Assembly: GCF_011250645.1 (NCBI RefSeq)
Contig: NZ_JAANNO010000008.1
Span: forward strand, 15,894 to 79,893
Direction: 5' to 3'
Source: Motilibacter aurantiacus
GTDB taxonomy: Bacteria > Actinomycetota > Actinomycetes > Motilibacterales > Motilibacteraceae
DNA: 64,000 nucleotides
Every line of letters starts with the position of its first letter. Positions within the stretch are counted from its first letter, which is position 1. A program made the position numbers and the translations under genes. Of the stretch, positions 1 to 8,178 are shown piece after piece. The notes below the pieces were generated by a model. The model was not told the origin of the DNA and did not search any database. It saw only the letters and a list, made by a program, of their open reading frames with translations.

Positions 1-151
1 CGGCACCGGCGAGATCTCCGCCAGTGTGGGGTCGGTCTCGGCGAGCGCGCGTGCGACCGCCGACGGGGTCGCTCAGGCCCAGCTCGCCGCGGAGGAGCTC
101 ACCCGGATGTCGGCCGAGCTGCAGGGCCAGGTGGCCCGCTTCACCGTCTGA
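1..151 (+). CDS. Methyl-accepting chemotaxis protein, C-terminal fragment
   Basis: Only the last 49 codons are present; the gene enters from the left edge in the frame beginning at base 2 and stops at TGA 149-151. The peptide is an Ala/Ser/Gln-rich helix ending AAEELTRMSAELQGQVARF-TV. This is the usual end of the cytoplasmic signalling hairpin of actinobacterial chemotaxis receptors, where a final amphipathic helix ends in an LQ..V..F motif. The sensory domain, membrane segments and CheA/CheW-binding tip lie outside the window, so ligand and topology are unknown. The family call is fairly firm from this ending alone. It suggests a motile organism. Confidence 0.6.
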   Translation, partial: GTGEISASVGSVSASARATADGVAQAQLAAEELTRMSAELQGQVARFTV

Positions 152-190
152 CCCGCGTACGCGTGCCGCTCCGGCGCCCGGGCCCTCGGC

Positions 191-607
191 TCAGGGGCCG
201 GAGCCGTTCGCGGCGTCGAGCTCGAACCACACGTCCTTGCCGCTGTCCGCGGAGATGTCCGAGCCCCAGCGGGTGGCCAGCGTCTCCACGAGCCACAGCC
301 CCCGGCCGCTCTCGGCCTCGGGCGCGGCCCGGCGGGGCGCGGGCAGCGGCGCCCGCCCGGCGTCGTTCACCTCGACCCGGATGAGACCCGCCCGGCGCCG
401 GGCGGTCACCGAGATCTGGCCCCGGCCGTGGCGTACGGCGTTGCCGGTGATCTCCGAGACCAGCAGCGCCGCGACCTCGATGACCTCCGGCGGGGTGGAC
501 CAGTCGCGCAACGTGCTGGTGAGGAAGCGACGGGCCGCGCCCGCGGACGCCGGCTCGGCGGGCAGGCGCACGCCGACGGGCGTCACGTCGGGCAGGTCGC
601 AGCTCAC
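191..607 (-). CDS. Anti-sigma/SpoIIE-partner type ATP-binding protein (HATPase_c_2)
   Basis: A small RsbW/SpoIIAB-like GHKL ATPase of about 138 residues. The N box is visible as LLVSEITGNAVRHG, followed by the G1 box VNDAG and the G2 box SGRGLWLVETLA. Nothing else is attached, so it is a stand-alone kinase fold. Such proteins usually bind an anti-sigma antagonist or a sigma factor and act with SpoIIE-type phosphatases in general-stress or developmental switching. No partner gene is adjacent. I chose GTG 607 (VSCDLPDV...) because the residues before it look unstructured; GTG 646 in the same frame is possible. The target sigma factor cannot be told. Confidence 0.75.
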   Translation of the reverse strand: MSCDLPDVTPVGVRLPAEPASAGAARRFLTSTLRDWSTPPEVIEVAALLVSEITGNAVRHGRGQISVTARRRAGLIRVEVNDAGRAPLPAPRRAAPEAESGRGLWLVETLATRWGSDISADSGKDVWFELDAANGSGP

Positions 608-724
608 GCGGTCTGGGCTACCCGGCGCTGCTCGCGCCCAACGCACCGGCTCGGGCGCCCGCTGCTGTCGACCGCGTCACACCCCCGCCCGCGGCCGTGG
701 CGCCGTCGCGGCGAGGATGGCCGC

Positions 725-1018
725 ATGTTCGCGATCGCGGTCCGCTTCGACCTGCACGACACCGCCGCCGCCGAGCGGTTCGACGAGCTCGTGGCGCTGA
801 CCGTCCCCGGCATCCGGGCCGAGGAGCCCGGGACGCTCGTCTACACCCCGCACCAGGTGCGGGACGAGCCGCTCGCCCGGCTGTTCTACGAGGTCTACCG
901 CGACGAGCAGGCCCACGCCGCCCACGAGGCCCGCCCGGCGACGGCGGCCTTCCTCGAGCAAGTCCGCGGGCTGACCCGGCAGCTGCGGGTGGAGCTCCTG
1001 GCCGACCTGCCGTCATGA
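725..1018 (+). CDS. Antibiotic-biosynthesis-monooxygenase (ABM) fold protein
   Basis: A 97-residue single-domain protein starting MFAIAVRFDL. It has the ABM/YgiN pattern: an opening beta strand, a helix after AERFDELV, then the EEPGTLVYTPHQV strand, the ARLFYEVYRDEQAHAAH segment and a closing helix. Family members are small dimeric ferredoxin-like alpha/beta barrels acting on quinones or polyketides, or with unknown substrates. No cofactor motif is expected. It lies divergent from the ATPase gene and 8 bases upstream of the next small gene. The substrate is not predictable. It is unrelated in position to the second ABM gene at 17.8 kb. Confidence 0.7.
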   Translation: MFAIAVRFDLHDTAAAERFDELVALTVPGIRAEEPGTLVYTPHQVRDEPLARLFYEVYRDEQAHAAHEARPATAAFLEQVRGLTRQLRVELLADLPS

Positions 1019-1025
1019 TGCCGTT

Positions 1026-1229
1026 GTGACGGCAGAAGACGAGGTCATGCGTCGCGCGATGGCCGCGGCCGAGGAGCGCCTCGCGGCCCGCGAGCACGAC
1101 GTCCAGGAGCGGCTGCACGCGCTGGCCGACCGGTTCCCCGACCCCCAGCAGGCCCACGACTCGGCGAGCGCGCTGTCGGCCCGGGCCGACCGCCACCTGG
1201 CCCGTGCCGAGGAGCTGCGCGGCGCCTGA
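1026..1229 (+). CDS. Small charged helical protein, unknown
   Basis: A 67-residue product beginning at GTG 1026, 8 bases after the stop of the ABM gene, so probably co-transcribed. It is almost wholly helical, rich in Ala, Glu and Arg, with heptad-like spacing (AAAEERLAAREHDVQERLHALADRF) suggesting a short coiled coil. There is no signal peptide or membrane segment. I do not recognise a family. Codon use matches neighbouring genes, which favours a real gene, but no clear ribosome-binding site precedes the GTG. Confidence 0.45.
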   Translation: MTAEDEVMRRAMAAAEERLAAREHDVQERLHALADRFPDPQQAHDSASALSARADRHLARAEELRGA

Positions 1230-1317
1230 GCCGGGCGCGACCCGTTCGGGCCTACCGGGCGCGTCCTCCGGGAGCCGATGAAGGCACCCGGGGGAATCGC
1301 TCGGAGGGGGAGACGAC

Positions 1318-2118
1318 GTGACTGCCAGCTCGTGGGACACACCGGAGCAGGCGCTGGGCCCGGCGGCGTGGGAGGCCTTGCTCGCCGCCCGGACGGTGGA
1401 CCTCGCGGTGCTCGTCGAGGTGCTGGGGGACGCGCTGCTCGAGCACGTCCGCTCGCCGATGCTGCACCGCGCGGCCGACGACGCCGTGCGCCTGCGCCTC
1501 ACCGCGCTGGCCGCCGGCGGGCGGCGCCGCCGTGACGCCGCTCCGGAGGAGCTGGCCGAGCTGCGCCGCCACGCCGACGCCGCGGCGCAGAAGCTGCGGA
1601 CGGCGCTGGACCGGCTGACCGACGCCCGTGGGCAGGAGATGGAGCCGGCCGCCCACGCGGTGGCGGTCCTCACCGGGGGCGAGCCGGCCGCCGCATGCGT
1701 CGCCGCCCAGGCCGCCCTGCGCACCACCGAGGTGGTGTACGTGGCGCTCGACGCGATGGGCCTGCGCGGCCTCGACCCGGTCGAGGTGCTCGCCCTGGTC
1801 CGGGCCGGCATCGCCGTCCCGCGGGCGCTCACGCTGGCCGAGCTGCTGTCGAGCCGGCGCTGGTGGCCGAAGCGGCTGCGCGAGTTCGCCCTCGCGGGCG
1901 TCGCGGCGGGCGGCGACCCCACGGCCTACGTCGCGTGCATGGACGACCTGGCGTACGCCCAGCTGTCCACCTGGCAGCAGCGGGCCGCGCTAGAGCTGCT
2001 CGGCGGCCCGGGCTCGCGCTTCGGCCTGGACGGCACCGCCGCGGCCGCCGAGGTGCGCGGCATCGAGTACGTGCCCCGCCAGCGCGTGGGCGGCACCGCG
2101 CGCGGCCTGGCCGGCTGA
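1318..2118 (+). CDS. Hypothetical alpha-helical protein
   Basis: A 266-residue protein starting at GTG 1318 behind a strong GGAGGGGG ribosome-binding site. It is predicted soluble and predominantly helical, with an Arg-rich patch near residue 63 (GGRRRRD) and a Trp-rich turn near residue 182 (SSRRWWPKRLREF). I see no catalytic motif, signal peptide or membrane segment, and I do not recognise the family. It ends 7 bases before the convergent AraC-type pseudogene, so it appears to be a single-gene transcript. Strong start signals and normal codon use make it a real gene. Confidence 0.6.
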   Translation: MTASSWDTPEQALGPAAWEALLAARTVDLAVLVEVLGDALLEHVRSPMLHRAADDAVRLRLTALAAGGRRRRDAAPEELAELRRHADAAAQKLRTALDRLTDARGQEMEPAAHAVAVLTGGEPAAACVAAQAALRTTEVVYVALDAMGLRGLDPVEVLALVRAGIAVPRALTLAELLSSRRWWPKRLREFALAGVAAGGDPTAYVACMDDLAYAQLSTWQQRAALELLGGPGSRFGLDGTAAAAEVRGIEYVPRQRVGGTARGLAG

Positions 2119-2124
2119 GCGCGC

Positions 2125-2978
2125 TCAGGCCGGGACGGCCGCCCGCGCCCGGCGCAGGTAGAGCCCGGGCGTGACGCCCACCGCGGCGCGGAAGTCGCGG
2201 CTGAAGTGCGCCTGGTCGTTCCACCCCAGCCGCGCGGCGAGCCCCGCCAGGTCCCGGGCCTGTCCGGCGTCGATGGCGGCGACCGCGTCCTGCAGCCGGT
2301 AGCGGGCCAGCACGGCCTTGGGCGGCACCCCGACGTACGCCGCGAAGAGCCGCTGCAGGGAGCGGACGCCCAGCCCCGCCCGGGCCGCCACCGCGTCCAC
2401 CCTGACCAGCCCGGGGTCGTGCACCATCTCGGCGATCACGTCCTGGAGCAGGGCGTACGCGTCGTCGGGCTCCGGGCGAGCGGGGCGAGCGCCGCGTCGA
2501 GCACGGCGGCGCGCCCGTCGTCGGTGCCCTGCGCGAGCACCTCGCGCACGAGGCGGGCGGGGTCGAGGCCGCGTACGCCCTCGAGCCGGCGCACGGAGTC
2601 GCGGTGGGGCAGCCGGCCGCTGAAGGCCGCGAACCCGCCGGGCCGGAACTTGAACGCGCTGACACCGCCCGATCCGCGCAGGTCGACGGCGAAGCGCCGG
2701 GTGACGACGCCGTGCACGAGCGCGGCCGGCAGGTCGACGCCGAACCGGCGCGCCGTGCCGGTCTCGACCGTGAGGTTGACGCAGGGGTGGCTCAGCACCT
2801 CCGCGCGGGCGGCCCGCGGGGCGGGCAGGTCCCAGGAGACGGACCAGTACTGCTCCACGTAGGGGGCGAGCGGCTCCGACACGTCCGGCACCCGGCGCAG
2901 CCCCGCGACCGCGGCGGTCTCGTCGGGCCGCAGCACGCCCTTGCGGCTGGCGGTCCGCGCCCACGGCCCGCTGCTCAT
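2125..2978 (-). pseudogene. AraC-family regulator, interrupted by one frameshift
   Basis: The N-terminal half (from ATG 2978) reads as an AraC N-terminal domain of the kind containing LAPYVEQYWSVSWDLP and FKFRPGGFAAFSG. The C-terminal half lies in another frame and contains a complete double helix-turn-helix (AARAGLGVRSLQRLFAAYVG ... LGWNDQAHFSRDFRAAVG). The two frames meet at about 2470-2477, where the minus strand reads CTC GCC CGG AGC CCG; one extra base there would give LARxEPDDAYALL and restore one product of about 284 residues. Both halves are well conserved, so this is either a recent frameshift or a sequencing error. It is divergent from the VOC gene, the likely target if functional. 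Confidence 0.75.
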
Positions 2979-3045
2979 CGCGGGCCGCCCGGCGGTGTCG
3001 CGTTCGTGCAAGACGGCACCGCGGGAGTCTAGGCACAGTGCGGTC

Positions 3046-3534
3046 ATGAGCATCGAGAACGGGAAGCCCGACGGCTACACGACCCTCACGCCGTTTCTCG
3101 TCTGCGCGCCGGCGGCGAAGGCGATCGAGTTCTACCAGCAGGTGTTCGGCGCCACCGTGGTCAACCGGATGGACGCGCCCGACGGCACGGTCCCGCACGC
3201 GGAGCTGGACTTCGGGGACGGGCGGCTGCAGCTGGGGGACCCGTCGGATCAGTTCGGCCTGGAGGCGCCGACGTCCGGCCCGGCCCGGGACCGCGTCAGC
3301 GGCTCGACCTGCATCTACGTCAGTGACGTGGACGCCGTGACCGAGAAGGCGGTGGCCGCGGGCGCCGTGCTGCGCGAGCCGCCGACGACGTTCGTGACCG
3401 GCGACCGGTTCGCCTCGGTCTACGACCCGTTCGGGCACCGCTGGGCGGTCATGACGCGGGTGGAGGACGTGAGCCCGCAGGAGGCGGAGCGCCGGCTCGC
3501 GGAGTGGGCGGCGGGTGGCGGGCTGGGCGGCTGA
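3046..3534 (+). CDS. VOC-family (PhnB/glyoxalase-like) protein
   Basis: A 162-residue protein from ATG 3046. It has the YTTLTPFLVCAPAAKAIEFYQQVFGA opening of PhnB-like vicinal-oxygen-chelate proteins, two beta-alpha-beta-beta-beta modules, and the closing YDPFGHRWAVMTRVEDVS. The PhnB-like subgroup often lacks a complete metal site and its substrate is usually unknown. The gene is divergent from the frameshifted AraC regulator with only 67 bases between the starts. It overlaps the region just upstream of the Fpg/Nei gene, whose own start is 29 bases downstream of this stop, so the two may share a transcript. Confidence 0.8.
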   Translation: MSIENGKPDGYTTLTPFLVCAPAAKAIEFYQQVFGATVVNRMDAPDGTVPHAELDFGDGRLQLGDPSDQFGLEAPTSGPARDRVSGSTCIYVSDVDAVTEKAVAAGAVLREPPTTFVTGDRFASVYDPFGHRWAVMTRVEDVSPQEAERRLAEWAAGGGLGG

Positions 3535-3562
3535 GGCGGGGCTTCGCACCTACACTCGCCCG

Positions 3563-4381
3563 GTGCCGGAGCTGCCCGAGGTCGAGTCCGCGCGGGTGGC
3601 CATCGAGCGGGCGGGCCTGGGGCGGCGCATCGTCGAGGTCGACGACAGCGACAGGTACGAGTGCCGCCCGCACCTTCCCGGCGAGATCCGGGCCGCCCTG
3701 CTCGGCCGCCGGCTGACCGCCGCCCACCGGCGCGGGAAGTCGATGTGGTGCCAGACGTCCGACGCCGGCCCCGACCTCGGCATCCACCTGGGCATGAGCG
3801 GGCGCATCCTCATCAGCGGCCCGTCCTCGGGGCAAGGGGCCGGCGAGGTCGTCGAGGGCGGTGACTACGCCGGGCCCGCGACCGGCCGGCCCGCCCTCGA
3901 CGTGTGGTTCCGCTTCACCCTGGCCTTCGCCGACGGAGGAACGCTGCGGCTGCTGGACAAGCGGCGGCTGGGGCGCGTGCGCCTCGACCCCGACCTGTCG
4001 GCCCTCGGGCCGGACGCGCAGTCCGTCGACCGGGCCGAGTTCCGCGCGCGGGTCGGGAAGGGGACGGCCCCGCTGAAGGCCCGGCTGCTCGACCAGTCGG
4101 TGCTCGCCGGGGTCGGCAACCTGCTGGCCGACCAGGCGCTGTGGCAGAGCCGGCTCGCCCCGCGTCGACCGGCCGGGGCCCTGACGGCGACCGAGCTGGA
4201 CCGGCTGCACGACGAGCTGCGGGCCGCCATCGACGACGCGGTCCGCAACGGCGGCGTGCACACCGGCTCGGTGGTGGCGTACCGCAAGGCCGGGCGCCAC
4301 TGCCCGCGCTGCGGGACGGAGATGGCCTGCGCCACGGTCGGTGGCCGCACCACGTGGTGGTGCCCGGCCGAGCAGCGCTGA
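3563..4381 (+). CDS. Fpg/Nei-family DNA glycosylase (base-excision repair)
   Basis: A bifunctional glycosylase/AP lyase fold of 272 residues. I chose GTG 3563 because the mature protein must begin Pro-Glu (PELPEVE), Pro2 being the Schiff-base nucleophile and Glu3 the general acid. Then come the KSMW strand, LGMSGRI, and the helix-two-turn-helix GVGNLLADQALW. The C-terminal zinc finger is unusual: it reads CPRC, 16 residues, then CPAEQR at the end. The fourth ligand of the CX2C-X16-CX2C pattern is therefore absent, and Glu occupies that position. The enzyme removes oxidised bases; whether it is of Fpg or Nei specificity cannot be settled here. Confidence 0.9.
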   Translation: MPELPEVESARVAIERAGLGRRIVEVDDSDRYECRPHLPGEIRAALLGRRLTAAHRRGKSMWCQTSDAGPDLGIHLGMSGRILISGPSSGQGAGEVVEGGDYAGPATGRPALDVWFRFTLAFADGGTLRLLDKRRLGRVRLDPDLSALGPDAQSVDRAEFRARVGKGTAPLKARLLDQSVLAGVGNLLADQALWQSRLAPRRPAGALTATELDRLHDELRAAIDDAVRNGGVHTGSVVAYRKAGRHCPRCGTEMACATVGGRTTWWCPAEQR

Positions 4382-4501
4382 GCCCCTGCTGGACACAAGA
4401 ATACCGGCAGTTCGGCGGAATTCCAAAGCATTTGCTGCAATTCGCGCAATGGCGTCACACTGCGTCCTTCCCGCAATTGTCGACGCAGAGGAAGGCGCAT
4501 C

Positions 4502-6937
4502 GTGCTCGAGGACGAGCTCGCCGCGGAGCAGGCGCACGTGGACCGGGCGTACGCGCAGCTGGACGCCGAGCGCGCCCGCGCCGACGAGCGGGCCCGCCGG
4601 TCGTCCGCCCTCCCGGCACGCAGCGGCCCGGAGCTGCTGGACCGCGACGCGGCGCTGGCCGCGGCCCGCGCCCGGCGTGCCGCCCTCGACGCGGCCGAGG
4701 AGGGGCTCTGCTTCGGCCGCATCGACACCGTCGACGGGCGCCGACACCACATCGGCCGGGTCGGCCTGCGCGACGACCGGGACGGGGAGCCCCTGTTGCT
4801 GGACTGGCGAGCCCCGGCGGCCCGGCCGTTCTACGTCGCGACCCCTGCCGCTCCGGAGGGGGTCGTGCGCCGGCGGTCCATCGGCACGCGGCGGCGGCGC
4901 GTCATCTCCGTCAACGACGAGCTGCTGGGCCCGGGCGCTGCTGGTGCCAGGGACGAAGGGCTGGTCGGCGAGGCGGCGCTGATGGCCGCGGTGACCGCCG
5001 GCCGGTCGGGGCGGATGCGCGACATCGTCGCCACGATGCAGCGCGAGCAGGACGAGGCGGTGCGCTCCGCCGACGCGGGCGCCCTCGTCGTCCAGGGCGG
5101 GCCCGGGACCGGAAAGACGGCGGTCGCCCTGCACCGGGCCGCGTACCTGCTCTACACCCGGCCCGAGCTCGCCCGCCGCGGCGTGCTCGTCGTCGGCCCG
5201 AGCGCGGCGTTCCTCTCCTACGTGAGCGACGTCCTGCCCGGGCTCGGCGAGGCCAACGCGGTGCTCGCCACCGTGGGGGACCTGTTCCCCGGCGTCACCG
5301 CATCCTCGGACGAGCGACCCGACGTGGCCGAGGTCAAGGGCCGGCCGGCCATGGCGGACGTGGTGGCCGCCGCGGTGCGCGACCGCGAGGGTGCCCCGTC
5401 GTCGGTGACGGTCGAGCACGAGGGCGACGAGCTCTGCCTGTCGGCCGGCTTCCTGGCCGCGGCCGTCGCTGCGGCGCGGGCCACCCGGCTCCCGCACAAC
5501 GAGGCGCGCGCCTGCTTCGTCCGGCGTGTGGTCGCCGAGCTGGCCGAGCAGGGCGCGCAGCTGCGCCGCCGCCGGCTCGACGCCCTCGAGGAGGGGCTGG
5601 AGGCCGAGCTCGCCTGGCTCGACCGGCTCGTCGCCGAGGACCTGGCCGGCCTGCCCGTCGTCGCCGTCGAGGAGGGCCTCACGGACGAGCCGCCGGGGCC
5701 GGACGAGCTCGCCCGGCTGGGCCGCGAGCTGCTCGCCTCCCCACGGGTGCGCGCCGCCCTGGACCGGCTCTGGCCCGTCCTCACCCCCCAGCAGCTGCTC
5801 GCGAGCCTCTTCGCGGACCGCGACCGGCTCGACACCGCTGCTGCGGCGCTGCCGGCCGCGGACCGGGCGCTGCTCGCGCGGCCTGCCGGCAGCCGCTGGA
5901 CCGCGGCTGACGTGCCGCTGCTCGACGAGGCCGCCGAGCTGCTCGGGGAGGACCGGGCAGCGGCCCGGGCCCGCGCGGGCCGGGAGCACGCGCGGCAGGT
6001 GGAGTACGCGCGCGAGGTCCTGCAGATCGCCGGCTCCGGGCCGCTGGACGAGGACGACCCGGCCGTGCCGATCGGCACGGTCGACGCCGAGCAGCTCGCC
6101 GAGCGCCACGCCGAGGCGGACCTGCGCACGCCGGCCGAGCGGGCGGCGGCGGACCGCACCTGGGCGTACGGGCACGTGGTCGTCGACGAGGCGCAGGAAC
6201 TCTCACCGATGGCTTGGCGACTGCTGCTGCGCCGCTGTCCCACCCGCTCGTTCACCCTCGTCGGGGACATGGCGCAGGCGCACGCCCCCGGTGCCGCCGG
6301 GACGTGGCAGGAGGCGCTGACCTCGCACTTCGGCAGCCGGTGGCGAGAGCGGCGGCTCTCGGTGAACTACCGCACCCCGCGCGAGACGATGGACGTCGCG
6401 GTACGGGTCCTGGCGCTGACCGGCGCGGAGGGGCTCGCCCCGCGCTCCATCCGCAGCTCGGGCACGCCGCCGTGGCGCCGGGAGCTGCCCGCCGCCGACC
6501 TGGCGAGGGCCGCGGCGGAGTGGGCCGCGAACGGGCCACGGCGCGGGGAGGGCCGGCGGGCCGTCGTCGGGGCGGACGGGCGGCTGGCGCAGGTCGCGGC
6601 AGCGGTCGCCCGGGCGGTGCCGGGGGCGTCCTCCGGGCCGGTGCCCGACCTGCGCGCCGAGGTGGTGGTGCTGTCCGTCGCCCAGGCCAAGGGCCTCGAG
6701 TTCGACGACGTCCTGATCGTCGACCCCGCGGCGATCCTCGAGGGGCCGCGGGGCGCCAACGACCTCTACGTCGCGCTGACGCGCACGACGGGCACGGTCG
6801 GGATCCTGCACGCGCCTCCCGTGCCGCCGGTCCTCGCGCAGGTGCGCCGCGAGGCGCGAGGCCTGGTGCGGCGGCCGGCGCGGTGCACGGCACCGCGCCG
6901 GAGGGGTGCCGGCTCTGCGGAGGGCCCTGCCGGCTGA
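4502..6937 (+). CDS. helR: HelR/HelD-type RNA polymerase recycling motor ATPase
   Basis: An 811-residue UvrD-like SF1 ATPase without the DNA-repair UvrD architecture. An N-terminal coiled-coil arm (residues about 1-60) is followed by a small beta domain containing FGRIDTVDGRRHHIGRVGL, typical of HelD proteins. Walker A is VVQGGPGTGKTAVAL near residue 200; Walker B and motif III are HVVVDEAQELSPM and TLVGDMAQA; motif VI-like residues close the protein (NDLYVALTRTTG). HelD/HelR proteins displace stalled RNA polymerase, and HelR homologues in Streptomyces and Mycobacterium abscessus protect against rifamycins. GTG 4502 has a GAGGAAGG ribosome-binding site. No rifamycin-associated element was seen upstream. 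Confidence 0.85.
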   Translation: MLEDELAAEQAHVDRAYAQLDAERARADERARRSSALPARSGPELLDRDAALAAARARRAALDAAEEGLCFGRIDTVDGRRHHIGRVGLRDDRDGEPLLLDWRAPAARPFYVATPAAPEGVVRRRSIGTRRRRVISVNDELLGPGAAGARDEGLVGEAALMAAVTAGRSGRMRDIVATMQREQDEAVRSADAGALVVQGGPGTGKTAVALHRAAYLLYTRPELARRGVLVVGPSAAFLSYVSDVLPGLGEANAVLATVGDLFPGVTASSDERPDVAEVKGRPAMADVVAAAVRDREGAPSSVTVEHEGDELCLSAGFLAAAVAAARATRLPHNEARACFVRRVVAELAEQGAQLRRRRLDALEEGLEAELAWLDRLVAEDLAGLPVVAVEEGLTDEPPGPDELARLGRELLASPRVRAALDRLWPVLTPQQLLASLFADRDRLDTAAAALPAADRALLARPAGSRWTAADVPLLDEAAELLGEDRAAARARAGREHARQVEYAREVLQIAGSGPLDEDDPAVPIGTVDAEQLAERHAEADLRTPAERAAADRTWAYGHVVVDEAQELSPMAWRLLLRRCPTRSFTLVGDMAQAHAPGAAGTWQEALTSHFGSRWRERRLSVNYRTPRETMDVAVRVLALTGAEGLAPRSIRSSGTPPWRRELPAADLARAAAEWAANGPRRGEGRRAVVGADGRLAQVAAAVARAVPGASSGPVPDLRAEVVVLSVAQAKGLEFDDVLIVDPAAILEGPRGANDLYVALTRTTGTVGILHAPPVPPVLAQVRREARGLVRRPARCTAPRRRGAGSAEGPAG

Positions 6938-6987
6938 CCCACCCGTCGCGCCCCGCCCCCCGCACGGCCGCCGGATAGCCTCCCCGG

Positions 6988-8124
6988 ATGACTAGGGCCG
7001 GCACGCAGTGGGACGTCGCGGTGGTCGGCGCCGGCCCGGCGGGGGCGACGGCCGCCTGGGCGGCGGCGACGGCCGGGGCGCGGGTCGTCCTGCTCGAGCG
7101 GAGCACGCTCCCGCGCTACAAGACCTGCGGCGGCGGCATCACCGGCACCTCCCTCCGCAGCCTCCCGGCGGGCCTGCAGCTCCCGGCCAGGGACACGATC
7201 CGCGAAGCGGTGTTCGCCCATGACGGTCACCGGGAGCGCGCCCGCAGCTTCCAGGAGCCCCTGCTGCGCATGGTCTTCCGCGACGAGCTGGACGCCGCGC
7301 TGGTCGCCGCGGCCCAGGAGGCCGGCGTCGAGCTCCGGCAGCGGACGCTGGTACGCGGCGTCGAGGAGACCGCCGCGGGCCCCGTCCTGCGCACGGACGG
7401 CGGCGACGTCCTCGCCCGCGCCGTGGTCGGCGCGGACGGCAGCGCCAGCCGCATCGGCCAGCACGTCGGCGTCGTCTGCGACCAGGTCGACCTGGGGCTC
7501 GAGGTGGAGGTCGAGGCGGGGGCCCGGGCGGAGGAGTGGGCGGGCCGCGTCCACCTGGACTGGGGCCCGGTCCCGGGGTCCTACGGCTGGGTCTTCCCGA
7601 AGGGCGACACGCTGACCGTGGGCGTCATCGCAGCGCGCGGCAGGCCCGCGGAGACCCGCGACTACCTCACGGCCTACCTGCGCCGGCTCGGGCTCGCCGC
7701 CGCGCCGGTGACCCGCGACTCCGGCCACCTCACCCGGTGCCGCGCTCCCGGGTCCCCCCTGCGGCGGGGGAGCGTCCTCGTCGCCGGGGACGCCGCGGGG
7801 CTGCTCGAGCCGTGGACCCGGGAGGGCATCTCGTTCGCCCTGCGCTCGGGCCGGCTCGCGGGGGAGGCGGCGGCGCGGCTGGCGGCGGGCGAGCCGGGCC
7901 CGGCGTACGAGGGCCTGGTCGAGGCCGAGCTCGGAGCCGAGATGGCGGCGGGGCGGCGCTGCCTGCGCCTGTTCGAGCGGCGCCCGGGGCTGGTGCACGC
8001 CGCGATCTCGCGCACCGGCCGGGGCGCCGCGGCCTTCGCGCGGATCAGCCGCGGTGAGACCACCCTCGCGCGGGCGCTCGGCCACCGCGGGGTCGCGCCG
8101 GCGGTCGGCCTGCTGGCCCGCTGA
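6988..8124 (+). CDS. Geranylgeranyl-reductase-family FAD-dependent oxidoreductase
   Basis: A 378-residue flavoprotein. An N-terminal Rossmann dinucleotide motif (VAVVGAGPAGATAAWAAA) is followed by LLERSTLPRYKTCGGGI, the CGGG signature of the geranylgeranyl reductase/digeranylglycerophospholipid reductase group. A second FAD contact appears as VGADGSASRIG, and the GDAAGLLEPWTREGISFAL motif binds the FAD pyrophosphate near residue 265. Members reduce isoprenoid double bonds in quinones or lipids; the substrate is unknown here. It stands alone, 50 bases after helR, and ends at a strong bidirectional terminator. Confidence 0.8.
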   Translation: MTRAGTQWDVAVVGAGPAGATAAWAAATAGARVVLLERSTLPRYKTCGGGITGTSLRSLPAGLQLPARDTIREAVFAHDGHRERARSFQEPLLRMVFRDELDAALVAAAQEAGVELRQRTLVRGVEETAAGPVLRTDGGDVLARAVVGADGSASRIGQHVGVVCDQVDLGLEVEVEAGARAEEWAGRVHLDWGPVPGSYGWVFPKGDTLTVGVIAARGRPAETRDYLTAYLRRLGLAAAPVTRDSGHLTRCRAPGSPLRRGSVLVAGDAAGLLEPWTREGISFALRSGRLAGEAAARLAAGEPGPAYEGLVEAELGAEMAAGRRCLRLFERRPGLVHAAISRTGRGAAAFARISRGETTLARALGHRGVAPAVGLLAR

Positions 8125-8129
8125 CGGCA

Positions 8130-8159
8130 CCGGCCCCGCGTCCGAGGACGCGGGGCCGG
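8130..8159. terminator. Bidirectional intrinsic terminator hairpin
   Basis: A perfect inverted repeat with 14-bp arms (CCGGCCCCGCGTCC / GGACGCGGGGCCGG) and a 2-base centre. It lies between two convergent genes, 6 bases after the flavoprotein stop and 20 bases after the GH43 stop on the other strand. There is no T tract, as is usual in high-GC actinomycetes. It probably ends both transcripts. Confidence 0.7.
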
Positions 8160-8178
8160 CAGCCGGAGGAGCCGGCGG

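Noticed and set aside
4382-4501. Rifamycin-associated element before helR
   Set aside because: No inverted repeat resembling the published element was found in this stretch.
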